DNA of 64,000 nt, taken from assembly GCA_050084985.1 (NCBI GenBank), contig JBITNC010000001.1:107508001-107572000 (forward strand), written 5' to 3'. The translations under genes and the position numbers were made by a program. Below the pieces are notes generated by a model. That model did no database searches, was not told where the DNA came from, and saw only the letters and a list, made by a program, of their open reading frames with translations. The stretch's first letter is position 1, and each line of letters starts with the position of its first letter. The DNA is from Nageia nagi (Eukaryota; Pinophyta). Positions 50,291 to 61,655 of this stretch are shown here, in pieces.

Positions 50291-51348
50291 CATTTAACCA
50301 AAGTAAAACACTCATGGATGCAAATTCTAACCCTCCCAATCATACATGTCCATTAGTTACACTTTTTTTTAATATGATTCAACTAGTTTTTTAATTAATA
50401 TGTAAGTTGATCTAAATATACCACGAGATTCATTACCTTTTAATGGGATTCATTAGCTAAAAAAAATATTTATATATGGTTTATTACCCCTTCCCAAGAA
50501 AATTTAAAAAAAAATCGATAAAAAATGAATTTTAATATGAGGGCAATCAATCTTAAAACTTATTTGAAAATGAGGCGATCAATTTTGTATCGTGTTATAT
50601 TTGTTAGAAAAGAGGTGAAGTATATAAATATAAGGCGAATAATCATTCAAATAGTTAATTGATTTTATTCTTGTCTGAACAAATTTTAATGTTAAATTTT
50701 AAATTACATAGTTAAAACTATAGAAAAACTTGAAAACTTTTACAATTCATATATTCACGAAGATTATTGAAAAAATATTTCAATTAAGAATATATATATA
50801 CTTGCGCTCTCATTTTAACATTGTCTTTTGAAAGTAAAAATTACATAATACTTATAACTAAATAAAAGCTAGAAGATTTAAAAAAAAAAATTGGTCATGT
50901 AAAACCAAGCTTATCCACCAAAAGAGAGACATTATTCCATAGACTACTACTCTTATAAAAATATAAGTGGAGTTTAAAAATTGATAGTATCGTTTCTCTG
51001 ATAATGGCAATGGAACTGACAAAAAACTTTGAAGGTGAAGAAGGGAAGAAAACCCTAAACATGATGATAAAAAAATACATCATATCACTAAGAATAAAAA
51101 TTTATAACAAAATACATTTAAACAAATTAAAAGAAAAAAAAATAAAAAATAAAAATTAAATTTTAAAATGCCTTTTAACAATGTTGCAGCTAATGGAATG
51201 ACCAATTTAAGAATAATTACAAGTATACATAAATTTAAGTGTATCCATAATTGTTATCTAGCTATTATGATTGAATTGTAAGTGAAAACATAAATAACAT
51301 TTTTAAAACTTGTAATAAAAAAATAAAGTGGTATCATTTATTTTATCT
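50291..51348. other. A+T-rich stretch, nothing recognised
   Basis: Only short open frames exist, such as a 52-codon plus-strand one from the ATG at 51,004. No family similarity or repeat structure was seen. Confidence 0.4.
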
Positions 51349-51645
51349 TCACATTATATAGTACATATAATTACGAGGTAAGCTCAGATCATGACTAATG
51401 AGAGGGAAAACGCAAAACATTATTTGACATGATAGACGAGGTTCATTCAATTTTCCCCTCGTAATTTTTAACCATATACAAAAGTTCGCAATTTTTATAT
51501 AATGAAAGCCATCCCAGCTTACAGGCTTTGTGGGGTCTTCACAAGCATTAGCTCTCGCCATGCTCTCATTAACCGTGATACTTTCTGAGCATTGAAGATT
51601 ATCTCTGAAATTGTACAGCAAACCCCTGTCTCCACAACATGCTAA
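51349..51645 (-). pseudogene. GDSL esterase/lipase, last exon
   Basis: This is the C-terminal part of a plant GDSL-type esterase/lipase, an extracellular serine hydrolase. The minus strand reads LLACCGDRGLLYNF, then NLQCSESITVNESMARANAC, EDPTKPVSWDGFHYIKIAN and KLNEPRLS. The family's ACCG block, the C-x-D-P element and the W-D-G-x-H motif carrying the catalytic Asp and His are all present. A TGA stands where the family has Gly-Phe just before this block (TGA TTT GAA CAT), so the upstream junction is broken. No N-terminal block with the catalytic Ser was found up to 54.5 kb. It lies between the LTRs of element R in the same orientation. Confidence 0.8.
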
Positions 51646-52186
51646 CAGCGAATGTTCAAATCATGTCCATTATAATACTAATTATTACATACATAATTCA
51701 ACTTTCAATAGGAAAACCCCAAACATGCATTGGCTCCTCTCGCTCTCAGAAGCACACTAAACCAGGTTTGCAAATAACCCTTTTTCGGATTCTGCTGCAT
51801 AATGGAGGAGCCCGTCGATGAATGAAATTAGCTTCAAAACTTCAAGAAATAGCCCTACTGGAGAATGCTTTAGAGCTAAGGAAATGATTGCATAGTAGCA
51901 GTGATAGTAGAGAAAAATAAATTACCTGAAGTATTCCTGTAGACACATAGGAAATAGCTCTACAAAAAGCTTTTTTTTTAAAAAAATTTAAATTTAATAC
52001 AACAAATTTATGTGAAAAATTGAAATACAAAGCAAACAGTTTCCTGGTACAAAAAATTGGTCGAGGGTTTTAAATAGGTCCCAAAAAAATTGTAAAAATG
52101 AGCTACAAAATAAGGTAGGGTTTGAATTCTTTTTCAGGCCTTCCTTAGTGTTTCTGAAGCCACAACTGTTGGGTGTCCATGGCATT

Positions 52187-52402
52187 GATATTCTTAAGTT
52201 GATAAAGATAATACAAGCTCTTCAGTGGGTGTTTCACCATGCATTCCAATTTCTCCCTGGCGATCCGCCATGCCCTCCACCGGATGTTCCGTCATGAAAC
52301 TTTTTTTCCTCTTGGTGATTTCCCGCTGAGCAACTCGTCATGCTCTGATCAGGCTGATCCGCCATCCCATTGTACATATGAATTATCTACTTTTATGTAA
52401 CT
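52187..52402. other. CpG-containing, G+C-richer island with open frames on both strands
   Basis: This is one of only two places in the window with many CpG (the other is the LTR near 16.1-16.45 kb). The minus strand gives GMADQPDQSMTSCSAG and, in another frame, MTEHPVEGMADRQGEIG. The plus strand gives a 54-codon frame from 52,239 with IRHALHRMFRHETFFPLG. The related strings GGGATGGCGGATC and GGCATGGCGGATC occur twice. I cannot tell which strand, if any, is coding. Confidence 0.3.
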
Positions 52403-54540
52403 TCATCTTGCATTAATAGAAAATTTTATCAATTGACAAAAAACAGTAAGGTTTGAATTCTATTAAAAAAAATTATTTCCTCCCAAAAACAAATTCAATT
52501 TTGTACAAAAGAAATTTAATATTTTAAAATCCAAAAAAAATATAATGCATGTAAAATAGATTACTACATAGCTTTTTTTTATTTCTATTTTATTTCCATG
52601 TAGTTAAATTATAAAATCATTTCATACATATAAGATTTAAAAAAAAAAACTTTAAATAGTTTTTAAAAATAGTAAGCATGAATGAGAAAAAATGAGAAAA
52701 AATAAGAAAACAAATGGACAAAACAATCCCTTCTAATTTATTTATTTTGGTAAAAATTGCAAAATATAGTCTTTTAAGCTTTATCTTCCCTTTAATATGA
52801 GCCTTGCTACCATTAACAATTATTATTGCAACAAAAATATTCATAAATCCTTCAATTGCTAATAATTGATAGTCTAGAAACATTGCTCATAAAATTCATA
52901 TCTACTTTGCTTGCAAGGTTACAAACGATCTCCAACAAAATATGTAATTATTTCAATATAACCATTACTAGTGCAAAGACAATCCAATTATATACTCTCT
53001 TTATACAGGCTACATATAACTAAAATTCAATATTCAAAATAAGATTACATTGAAATGTTGAGTAAGTTGCACATCCAAGAGAAATCAAACCTGTGAGCAA
53101 AAGGAAAGAGAAATTCAAAATGATACTAAAGGATAACAATAAATTCCATTCCATATCCTCCTCAATAATGATAATGGGGCATGCATGATGCTTTACCTAA
53201 CATTATAAACTATCAAATTGAAAGAATCGAACACAAAGTGATAGTTCATGTGCAATTGATGATTTTATAGGTAGTCCCATGAATTTTGAATTTCCTTCCC
53301 TCTCAATTAAATTCAATATCCACCATTAGTTTTATGTTGATCCGTGCAAGTCCACGATGGAAATATCAATCGTTTGATTAAACATGAAGGAGCTAGTAAA
53401 GCATTATATATATATAGGTAACTATATCAATGATATTTTTTAAATTATAATATCAAGGCATATTATAGGCCAAACTTGTTCTAAATGGGGGCATACTTTC
53501 TCAAACAAATAAATAAAATCAAGGTGGAAATGTTGGAAGCATAACCCTCCTTAATAGCTAAATCCAAATTTTGAAATCTCAAATTTTAGCCATTTGGCTA
53601 TGGATTCGTCGCTAACATTTTCCCTACCTCTTCTTACAAGTCACAATCTCCTTTGATCATCTCTTAGTGTGGTAAGGGTATGCAAGTAAGAAGCCATTAA
53701 TGTGTGTAAATTTCCTTTAATGTAAGTTCATTTCCCCTTGTTACGATTCACAATCCTTCGACCATCATTTGGTGTGGTAAGATAGACAAGTAAGAGTACT
53801 AATGTGTAAAACATGATCACCAAATTCATTAACCAATTAATGTATCCTAATCTATATTAAACTTGATTAATTCACCTTAGGTTCATTCTAAATTTAATGA
53901 TGATTAATTACCCCTTCCAAGTGTGGAAGTAACTTAGTATAGGTTCATTTACAAAACTAGTATGATAATGTGAAAAAAAAGAGGCAAAAATTCATTTACC
54001 CTTTTTTTATCAAACCCATTCTAGTTACCTCATATCATTTTTCAACGCAAAGGGAGAGCATACGTGGATGAGAGAAAAATCATTTAGTGAATTAATTTGT
54101 TTGTTGATGAAATCCCTATACCATAAACAAATAAATAAAAATTTTGATACTAAGCAACAAGAATATAAAAAATAATGTAATTTTACCATTAATATTAAAA
54201 AACTTCCCCTACATACACTCTAAGCAAAGGGATCACAAATAAGGTATTCATTTTTTATTCCTAGCTTTAGTTCCTAAGATGCACTTGCGATATTGATGAG
54301 AATAAAAAAATCGACCTCTTTTATGAATCATTAGCATTTTAACCCATTCATTGGCATCTTAATCTAATCGACAACGTTTGATACCTAATCACCAACAATT
54401 CTATAATTCAATCCTAGAAAAATATAGAACACACAAAATGAAATTAGCTTAACTATGATAAAACACAAACCAAAAAAAATAAATGTAAAGATATATAAAA
54501 CCCCCTACATTTCATCATTGATGTTTTGCATGTGAGGGGC
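52403..54540. other. A+T-rich interior of element R, no gene seen
   Basis: No coding frame was recognised. A ~100-bp direct duplication lies at about 53,634-53,735 and 53,740-53,820 (shared CACAATC, TTTGATCAT/TTCGACCAT, GTGTGGTAAG and CAAGTAAGA). This part follows the 5' LTR of R and looks like non-coding retroelement leader. Confidence 0.4.
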
Positions 54541-54559
54541 CCTCCTTTTGGTGCCAGAA
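54541..54559 (-). promoter_or_regulatory. Primer-binding-site-like sequence of element R
   Basis: Directly after the LTR the minus strand reads TTCTGGCACCAAAAGGAGG. The TGGCACCA core resembles tRNA 3'-end complements used by gypsy elements. Which tRNA it is cannot be decided by eye. Confidence 0.5.
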
Positions 54560-55474
54560 TGTTGTACTCAAAAAGTAACCTTGTTGGCAAATAATACAAC
54601 AAACATTACAACAAACATTTTCTTTGTAACTTTCGAATATACATCAATAATACAATTACAAATTTTGTAATTCATTTCCTTGCAAAAAGATTTTTTACAA
54701 AATAGTATTTTTGCCATTGTGGCCTTTTATAGAATTGTTAGAAACCCATTTTAGTTATTCAATGATTGATCTTGGTTGCTAGTATTCAATGCCAATCATT
54801 GGTATTTCTACAACAATGTCTGCAAGCTTCAAAAACTATCTTCTAAAACCTACAAAAAGTTTGAATTTCTCATCTTCAACTTTGTCTGAATGTCACTAAT
54901 AAGTTTTGCTACTTTGCACCTATTGACCCTGCACACATGCGAACAGAAAGGATATCAAATATACTTGTTTATACCATAAAAATAAGTGTAATATTGAATA
55001 TAAATAAGCATGTAAAAGCATGAAATAATAATGTACTTAACTTAGTAAGTATAGATGTATTTCGGTAGAATAACTTTGCATTCAAACTAGGTCCCTTGCT
55101 TAACTATTGAAGGCTTTATTTATAAATTTTTGAAATAGGTAGAGTTTCTAATTTTGAGACAAAAATATGGGTAGAAAAGCCTATACAACTTTTTCATGAT
55201 AGTGATCTGAAGTGTGGGTGCATGGGATGGATGATGAGTCATCTATCATCCCTTGCTTTCTTCCCAATACACTTCAAAATTTGCCATTTTTATTTTTCTT
55301 TTTCCAATTATAGAGTCATTGACATGTAGGTATCAGGTGTCAATGTTTGACCTGAGTCATTGAAAATTGAATTTGAACATTGGTGATTAGAATACTATAG
55401 TAAAATTTTATAATAATATTTTTTTTCCTTCTTTCTTCTATTAAAAGAAGACTCATTTTTGGGTAGTGCTACCT
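54560..55474 (-). repeat. 5' LTR of element R
   Basis: It is collinear with 29,971-31,163 without the 274-base insertion. It holds a TATA box CTATAAAAGGCC at 54,721-54,732, about 170 bases before its end GAGTACAACA. The start AGGTAGCAC aligns with TGGAAACAC of the partner, so the TG has probably mutated. It breaks the gag reading frame of element A at 55,475. Confidence 0.75.
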
Positions 55475-56170
55475 TACGCAAGTCAATCTATTTGAGAATG
55501 CGTAAGGCATCAAGGAGTGATGCTCTTGATGGTATTCTATTCAATTCATCCATAATGTTGTATGGAATTATACAAGAAGAACTCTCTTTTAGATATCTTA
55601 TTTTATAATACTGAGTTTCTTCTTCTCTTTGGTCCCTTATCAGAGATGGGAATCTAAATCTTTTAACTCCTTTCTCCATTTCTTGAATTTTAAAAGAAGC
55701 ATAAGGTTGGGTAGGTTACTTTCCTAGAATTTACTTTTTTGGAAAAATCTTATCAGTAGCCACAAATTTTTCTATAGGCCTCTTTGATGGTAACTTGGTA
55801 AAGGAAGTAGATGGTGTTTGAATAGGATTCATTGGGAGAAATTGAATCTACCTCTAAGGATGAAACTGTCTAACTGTAGAACTTATTTCAACAACTTTGT
55901 TAGCAAGTTTTGATGGAATCATGAAATTATCTTTTGATCCTCCTTTCTTGATGTAATAGTTTATGCTGACTCTATCTTTAGTTGCCAACCTTGTTTGATG
56001 TTAATAAATAGGATAATAATTTTATACATGAGGGTCATTATAAGCTCTACACCAATCTTGATTAGAAGGAGGAATATATACCTCAAGAGACATATATACT
56101 CTATCTATCTAGGGTGGATCATTTTTATGGTTGATCTCTACCAGGATAGGATATTGTAGACTTGAAATAA
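55475..56170 (-). pseudogene. gag (C-terminal part), probably of gypsy element A
   Basis: The minus strand shows AYNDPHV, INYYIKKGGSKDNFMIPSK, STVRQFHP and, in the longest open part (55,679-55,488), IPYNIMDELNRIPSRASLLD followed by ALRILK. The last segment is the conserved gag-to-protease stretch of plant gypsy elements. The frame ends at the LTR of element R. The protease at 29,701-29,970 is the natural continuation, which makes this the 5' part of element A. Confidence 0.6.
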
Positions 56171-56179
56171 TGCAATTAA

Positions 56180-56801
56180 TTATTTATGGGGGTTAATTAA
56201 TGTATTATTGGTCTACTTGTTCCTTATTATCACATATATCTGAAATATGGTAATAAAAAATAACAAAAAGATACTTCTATTTAATTAGATTGAATGTTCA
56301 TTGCATCAAGAGAAATATACATGAAAGATAAGCATACATTCATTCAATTACACATCATTGGAATCCAATATTAGGTACATCATTAGTGGCTTAAAATAAG
56401 CAATATAACAAATGCAATAAAGAATGTAGCAATGAGTGAACAAAAGAATCATCAGGTAGAAAATATAAGATATAACTTATGAATAATATTTGTGCATAAC
56501 AAAGTGATGTATCATGTGCTAGAATCTTTCTAGGATCCTCCTCATATTCATTTTCCCATGATCTCCTCCTCTCTGGAGATGATCCTCTTTAAGGTCATCA
56601 ATTGATGCCTTTATATATGACAACATATTTACATGATTTAGATATTTTTAACCTCTGGTACATACTACAAGGGTCCACTAGACATATCATATAGATTTAT
56701 CATGACTTAGGGTATTATTTTAACCCCTTTTTACATAATACATCATTAAGGCTCTAAAATGAATTATTTAGTAAATAATAATTCATTTTTAGGTATCTAC
56801 A
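56180..56801 (-). repeat. 3' LTR of gypsy element D
   Basis: It starts at 56,801 with TGTAGATACCTAAAAATG on the minus strand, just after the purine-rich CCAAAGAGAGGCAAA. A TATA box ATATATAAAGG lies at about 56,610-56,620. The far end near 56,180 is estimated from where gag sequence of another element begins. The 5' LTR is outside the window. Confidence 0.65.
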
Positions 56802-57389
56802 TTTGCCTCTCTTTGGATGCATTATTGAAGAAATGAAATTACATGTCCAAAGAAGAGTGTAGAAGAAATTATTTTTGAGAACTTTGAACTTTTTGCTATA
56901 CTTTCCCTTGTTGTTGATGATGATGATGAGGGTCCTTAGCTACCCCCTTTTGACTTGGATTCCTTAGGAAAGATCCTTGAATGGTGTAACCAAGGTGAAA
57001 TCTAATTAAGAATATATATCCAAGAATGATGTTGTGTGGGTGATGGAAATGACTATGATGATGTAGCTAGATGGTCCCATATCCAATGTTGGAGATGGAA
57101 GATGTGTATTTGCCCTTTGTACTATTTCAATCATGAATCTGGTTGCTCCATCATTTCTGATACTCATGAGCCATTCACACTTACGTACATGCTTTGAAAT
57201 AGAGAGGATTTATTTTGATTGAAATGAAATGGTGATGAAATGAACACCATTGATGGCTTAGAGAATAGTATGCACACTGCTAATAGCATGGGAATCTATG
57301 TATTTTCTTCTACTCTTTAGGATGTAGAAACCTATAATGAGGTATTAGTTATATAAAATATGGTGGATGTATAATGAGTTTCATCTTCC

Positions 57390-57910
57390 ATTGATCATGA
57401 ATCAATGTTAGCAATCTACTTACAGCCACATCTTCAATTTATCTTTTAAGTGAGTGAACTCTCACTGGCCATGTCATTGGCTAGCAACGATCATATGTTT
57501 TATGTCTATGATTTGAAGATAATATGCTTTGGATTAGTTCAAAGCAAAAACTATATGGATACATAATAAGTTGTATCATCTATTGGAGATGATCCAATGT
57601 TAACATATTACTCACAACTACATCACCAATTTACTTTTAAGTGAGTGAACTCTCACTAGCCATGTCGTTGGCCATCGATAATCATACATTTTATATCTAT
57701 GATCTAAAGACATTATGCTTTGGATTGGTTCAAAGAAAAAACCATATGGATACACAACAAGTTGTATCATCCATTGGATATGATCCAATGTCAACATCTT
57801 TCTCATAGTTGCATCGCCATTTTACTTTTAAGTGAGTGAATTCTCACTAGCTGTGTCATCAGCCATCAACGATCATATGTTTTATGCTATGATCCAAATA
57901 CATTAGACTT
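57390..57910 (-). repeat. ~190-bp tandem repeat in the 3' untranslated part of element D
   Basis: The marker GTGAGTGAACTCTCACT recurs at 57,450, 57,641 and 57,831, spacings of 191 and 190. Units share GCCATGTC.TTGGC, GATCATA.ATTTTAT, ATATGCTTTGGATT and CATATGGATACA. It lies between integrase and the 3' LTR. Confidence 0.85.
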
Positions 57911-58417
57911 TCTCTTTTTTCACACCATTGGCATCATGTTGACATCAGTTATGCTATTGGAGGTGTAGAATTCCTTGAATTTTTCAAAAAAAAATTATTT
58001 TTTCTTTTGATGGTCAATATCTACTTATTCATCATACTTTCAATTGAATATGAGATTTCACCTAGCTGATGTTATTAAAAGGGGGTAAGAGGTGTAGACA
58101 TGTCACATGCATGAAGTGTACCACAACCCAAATCTACCATGTCATCATTTGAATAATAGTCATGAATCAACAACACATGGAAGAGAACAATGTTGTTCAG
58201 ATTTTTGAGAAATATAGCATAGAATGTAGAGTAAAGTCTAGAAGAGGAGATAATACTTATCATGTTCCTTTGTTCTACATTTTTTTTACACCATTGGTGG
58301 CTTGCTTGTAGTGCATGTCACTAGCAACATTGGAAGTTTTAGATTTTGCAACAAAATAAAAATTTGCATACCCCTACTCATGGATTTTGTATTTTGTGAG
58401 GCATGAAGCTATCATTT

Positions 58418-59651
58418 CTAAGCATAGAACCATTTAATATGGATAGTAATGAATATCTTTAGTTCTTCTTTACCATCCATGGGTGATAGTCTATATTCAC
58501 CTAATCTTGTTGTATCAATTACAACATATGGGCCAAGCCAATTGGGCTCAAACTTACCTTTTATTTCATCATTTCCTAGTATTTTGTTAATAATTTCTTT
58601 CAACACTAGATCTCCTACCTTGAATTCTTTTGCTTTGATTTTCTTTCCAAATGTTCTCTTATGTTTTGCATGTTATACCTGTTGATGTTTAATGGCTCTA
58701 ATTCTCTTCTCATCTAATGATTCTAGCTATTGCAACCTTACTTTTTTTTCATCTTCATTGGATATATCACCTTGTAAAGAAATTCTAGGGGATGAGATCT
58801 CCAACTCAAGTGAGACAATGGCTTCATCTCCATGCACCAATGAAAATAGTGTTGCCCTAGTGGCTATATAGATATTGGTTCTATATGCCCATAATGCATA
58901 TGGTAATTGCTCATGCCAATATTTCTTATATTTATCCTTTTTTTGGCAAGTATAATCTTGATTGTATTATTTGTGGCTTCATATTGACCAAACCTTGATG
59001 TTATTAGATAGAAAAAAAGGTTTTTGCAATATGAAACTTCTTGTAAAATGACTTCATGTCTTTACATTTGAAATTTGGGCCATTTTCCATTATCAACCTT
59101 TATGGTACACCAAACCTTGTGATGATGTTTTTGATGAGGAATGTAATGATTTTAGTTTGAGTGAATGATTTTATTGGGATAGTTTCCACCCACTTAGTGG
59201 TGAATTCTATAGCTATGATGACAAATTTATGTCCTTCTCTAGAGTGAGGATTAATCATACCAATCAAATCTATGACCCAAGTAGCAAATGGATATGGAGA
59301 AATAATAGAGTGTAATACTTGGGTAGGTTGTTTCTCTAAATTTGCATGTTTTTGAGATTGCAAACAAGTTTTGAAATGAGCCTTGTAATCCTCTTCCATA
59401 GTAGGCTAGTAGTATCCAATCATCAAAATTTTGGTGTGTAGTGCTTTTGCATGGAAGTGACTACCTCATAAACTATCATGAGCTTGTTCTAAGGTAGTAG
59501 CTATCTCATAATATGTTAAACATCTCAAAAATGCACCATAAAATGATATCCTATATAATACTTCTCCAATGATCACATATTTTATTGTAGTTCTTTTCAA
59601 TCTCACTCTTTCATTTCTATCAAAGTTGTCAAGAACTATTTGATTTTTCAA
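58418..59651 (-). pseudogene. Integrase of gypsy element D
   Basis: Order: the linker before the zinc region (LKRTTIKYVIIGEVLYRISF, 59,651-59,466); the HHCC end CLQSQKHANL near 59,350; the catalytic core starting ATWVIDLIGMINPHSREGHK with TTKWVETIPIK (59,399-59,100); later core at about 58,900-58,700; and the C-terminal part GKFEPNWLGPYVVIDTTRLG (58,606-58,418). It ends at a TAA after KWFYA. Frames are broken between blocks. Confidence 0.8.
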
Positions 59652-59678
59652 ATAATTATAGATATCATCATACCAATT

Positions 59679-60900
59679 CTAAAAATCATTATCTTCTATA
59701 AGAAGATAAGCCTGAATCTCATCCATATGATCTATATAAAAAGGAAAACTTAACTTACAAATTGTAAAGATGGTCTCTTCATCTTTGATTTCAATTGGTA
59801 TTAGTGTAGCTACACTTGCCATTGCATCAACATACTTGTTATTAGTCCTTAGAATATTTTGAATAGTATATTTGTCAAATTGATCTAATAAATTAGTCAC
59901 TACAAGTCTATAAGGTTTTAAATTTTTATCCTTAGTGTCAAACAAATCATGTACTTTATTGAAAATAAGCTAGGAATCCCCATATATCTCTATATTCTTA
60001 ATTTTCAAAATTATAGCAGCTTTCAATCCTAATATCAGTGCCTGATATTCAAGCATATTGTTTGTATAATCAAAAGCAAACTTGTATGTCATGGGGATTA
60101 CTTGATTTATATAAGATACCAAAATAATACCTACTCCTACTCCATGAGAACATTTTGAACCATCAAAATACACTATACAATTAGGTCATCTTCCATAAGA
60201 CATGTATTCATCAATGATCAATATCTCATCAAAATCACACCACTAGAGTCCCTCTAGTAGGTTTGCATGCTACTGGTGGTGTGGGTCATCCTAATATTCA
60301 TATGGAAATTCTTTCTAGACAACTACCTCCCTATTTTGAGGGAAATATGCTATCAAATCTATGATTGCTTGGCCTTTAACAATTTTTTTTAACAATATTT
60401 ATATCGAATTCTTTTAACAACATTAGCCACTTTGCAAGTCTACTTGATAGATGGTACTTAGGCACATGATATTTCAATGGGTTAATAGGAATAATAATAA
60501 ATATAATGCAATATAATAAATAATGCCTTAATTTTTCACTAGTGAAAATAATACCATAGCAATCTTATTCCATAGAAGTGTATCTAGTCTCATAATCAAT
60601 CAATGTTTGATTGAGATAATAGATGGCTCTTTCCTTATTTTTTGTATCTTTTTGACAAAGCATTATTCCTAGTGTATATAATGTGGCTAAGATGTATAAG
60701 TAATTAGGTTTTGAAAAATCTATGGGGAATAGGATGGGAGGCTTATGTAAATATTGTTTGATATCCTCAAATGATTTTTGATAATTTTTATCCCATACAA
60801 ATTTGACATCCTTTTTTAGAAAATGAGTGAATGGACTACATTTATCTCCAATTCATGAAATGAACCTTCTAACTAAATTTATTTTACCTTGAATGCTCCT
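59679..60900 (-). pseudogene. RNase H and archaeal-type second RNase H of element D
   Basis: The native RNase H follows the RT at 60,900-60,300, with KSFEDIKQYLHKPPILFP and ERAIYYLNQTLIDYETRYT. A second RNase H starts at 60,173: MYFDGSKCSHGVGVGIIL, then NMLEYQALILGLKAA and IEIYGDS. It continues at 59,945 with YTIQNILRTNNKYVDAMA. The D-G-S, E and D-S positions of the second domain are kept. This second domain between RNH and integrase is typical of the Tat/Ogre group. Confidence 0.75.
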
Positions 60901-60949
60901 TAATTATTTCATTTTTTTGGGTAGAGGAATACTAACAATGGCTTTGACT

Positions 60950-61655
60950 TTTTTAGGATCTACTTCTATTCCTCTATTAGAAACCATGAATCCTAACAAT
61001 TTACTAGAAGTAACTCCAAATACACATTTTTGAGGTTTTAAGTCTTAATTTTTACATTTACAAAATGGTGAATACCTCTACAAGTGCTTGTATATGATCT
61101 TGTTCTTTATTGGATTTGACTAGAATATCATTAACACATACCTCCATGGTATTGTGAATGTGCTCATGAAACATGGTGACTATTGCTCTTTGATATGTAG
61201 CTCCTATAGTTTTGAGTCCAAAAGGCATAACCATATAATAAAAATACCCCAAGGGGTAGTAAAATTTATTTTATGTTGATCAATAGGGTTAATCAAAATT
61301 TGGTTATAGCCAAAAAATCCATCCATAAATGATAATGTATCATGACTAGCTCTACTATCAATGATCATATCAATATTTGGTAATGGAAAATCATCTTTTG
61401 GACAAGCATTATTAATATCACGAAAATATATACTCATATTTCACTAGTTGGTTTGGAAATAGGGAAAAAACTACCCATCCAAATAGAATAGTCAATAGGC
61501 CTTATGAAATAAACATTCAAATATTTCTCTATATCTTTCTTAACTAGTAGGGCCTTAGAAATATGCATCTTTCTAGGTTTTTGTTTGATTGGTTTTATGC
61601 CCTCTTTCAATGGTAGATTATGCATAATAAATGAGGGATCTAATCTCAACATATC
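60950..61655 (-). pseudogene. Reverse transcriptase of element D
   Basis: The frame contains KPIKQKPRKMHISKALLVKK, then INNACPKDDFPLPNIDMII, LSFMDGFFGYNQILINP and GYFYYMVMPFGLKTIGATYQ. The catalytic motif near 61,120 reads MEVCVNDILVKS, so the first Asp of the family's YVDD is Asn, an inactivating G-to-A type change. Frames shift twice within the domain. Confidence 0.85.

Larger units (their letters stand above)
29971..55474 (-). mobile_element. Element R: LTR pair bracketing 23 kb of nested DNA
   Basis: Two copies of one ~915-bp LTR in the same orientation delimit it, at 55,474-54,560 (915 bp) and 31,163-29,971 (919 bp once the 274 bases due to a later insertion are removed). On the minus strand the first is followed at once by a primer-site-like CTGGCACCAAAAGGAGGG. 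The second is preceded by the polypurine run AAAAAGGGGAAAAA. That is the arrangement expected of one element. No gag or pol attributable to R was recognised, so it may be a large non-coding derivative. Gypsy element C, a LINE, a plant-mobile-domain pseudogene and a GDSL-lipase exon lie between the LTRs. No convincing 5-bp target duplication survives. Confidence 0.55.

Noticed and set aside
51004-51160. 52-codon plus-strand frame starting MAMELTKNFEGEEGKK
   Set aside because: It is short and runs into poly-A sequence, with no splice signals or similarity.
29966-55480. Target-site duplication of element R (GCGTA at the right, GCATT or AGCAT at the left)
   Set aside because: The words match only if a CpG change, a mismatch and a shifted border are all allowed, so it is not counted as evidence.
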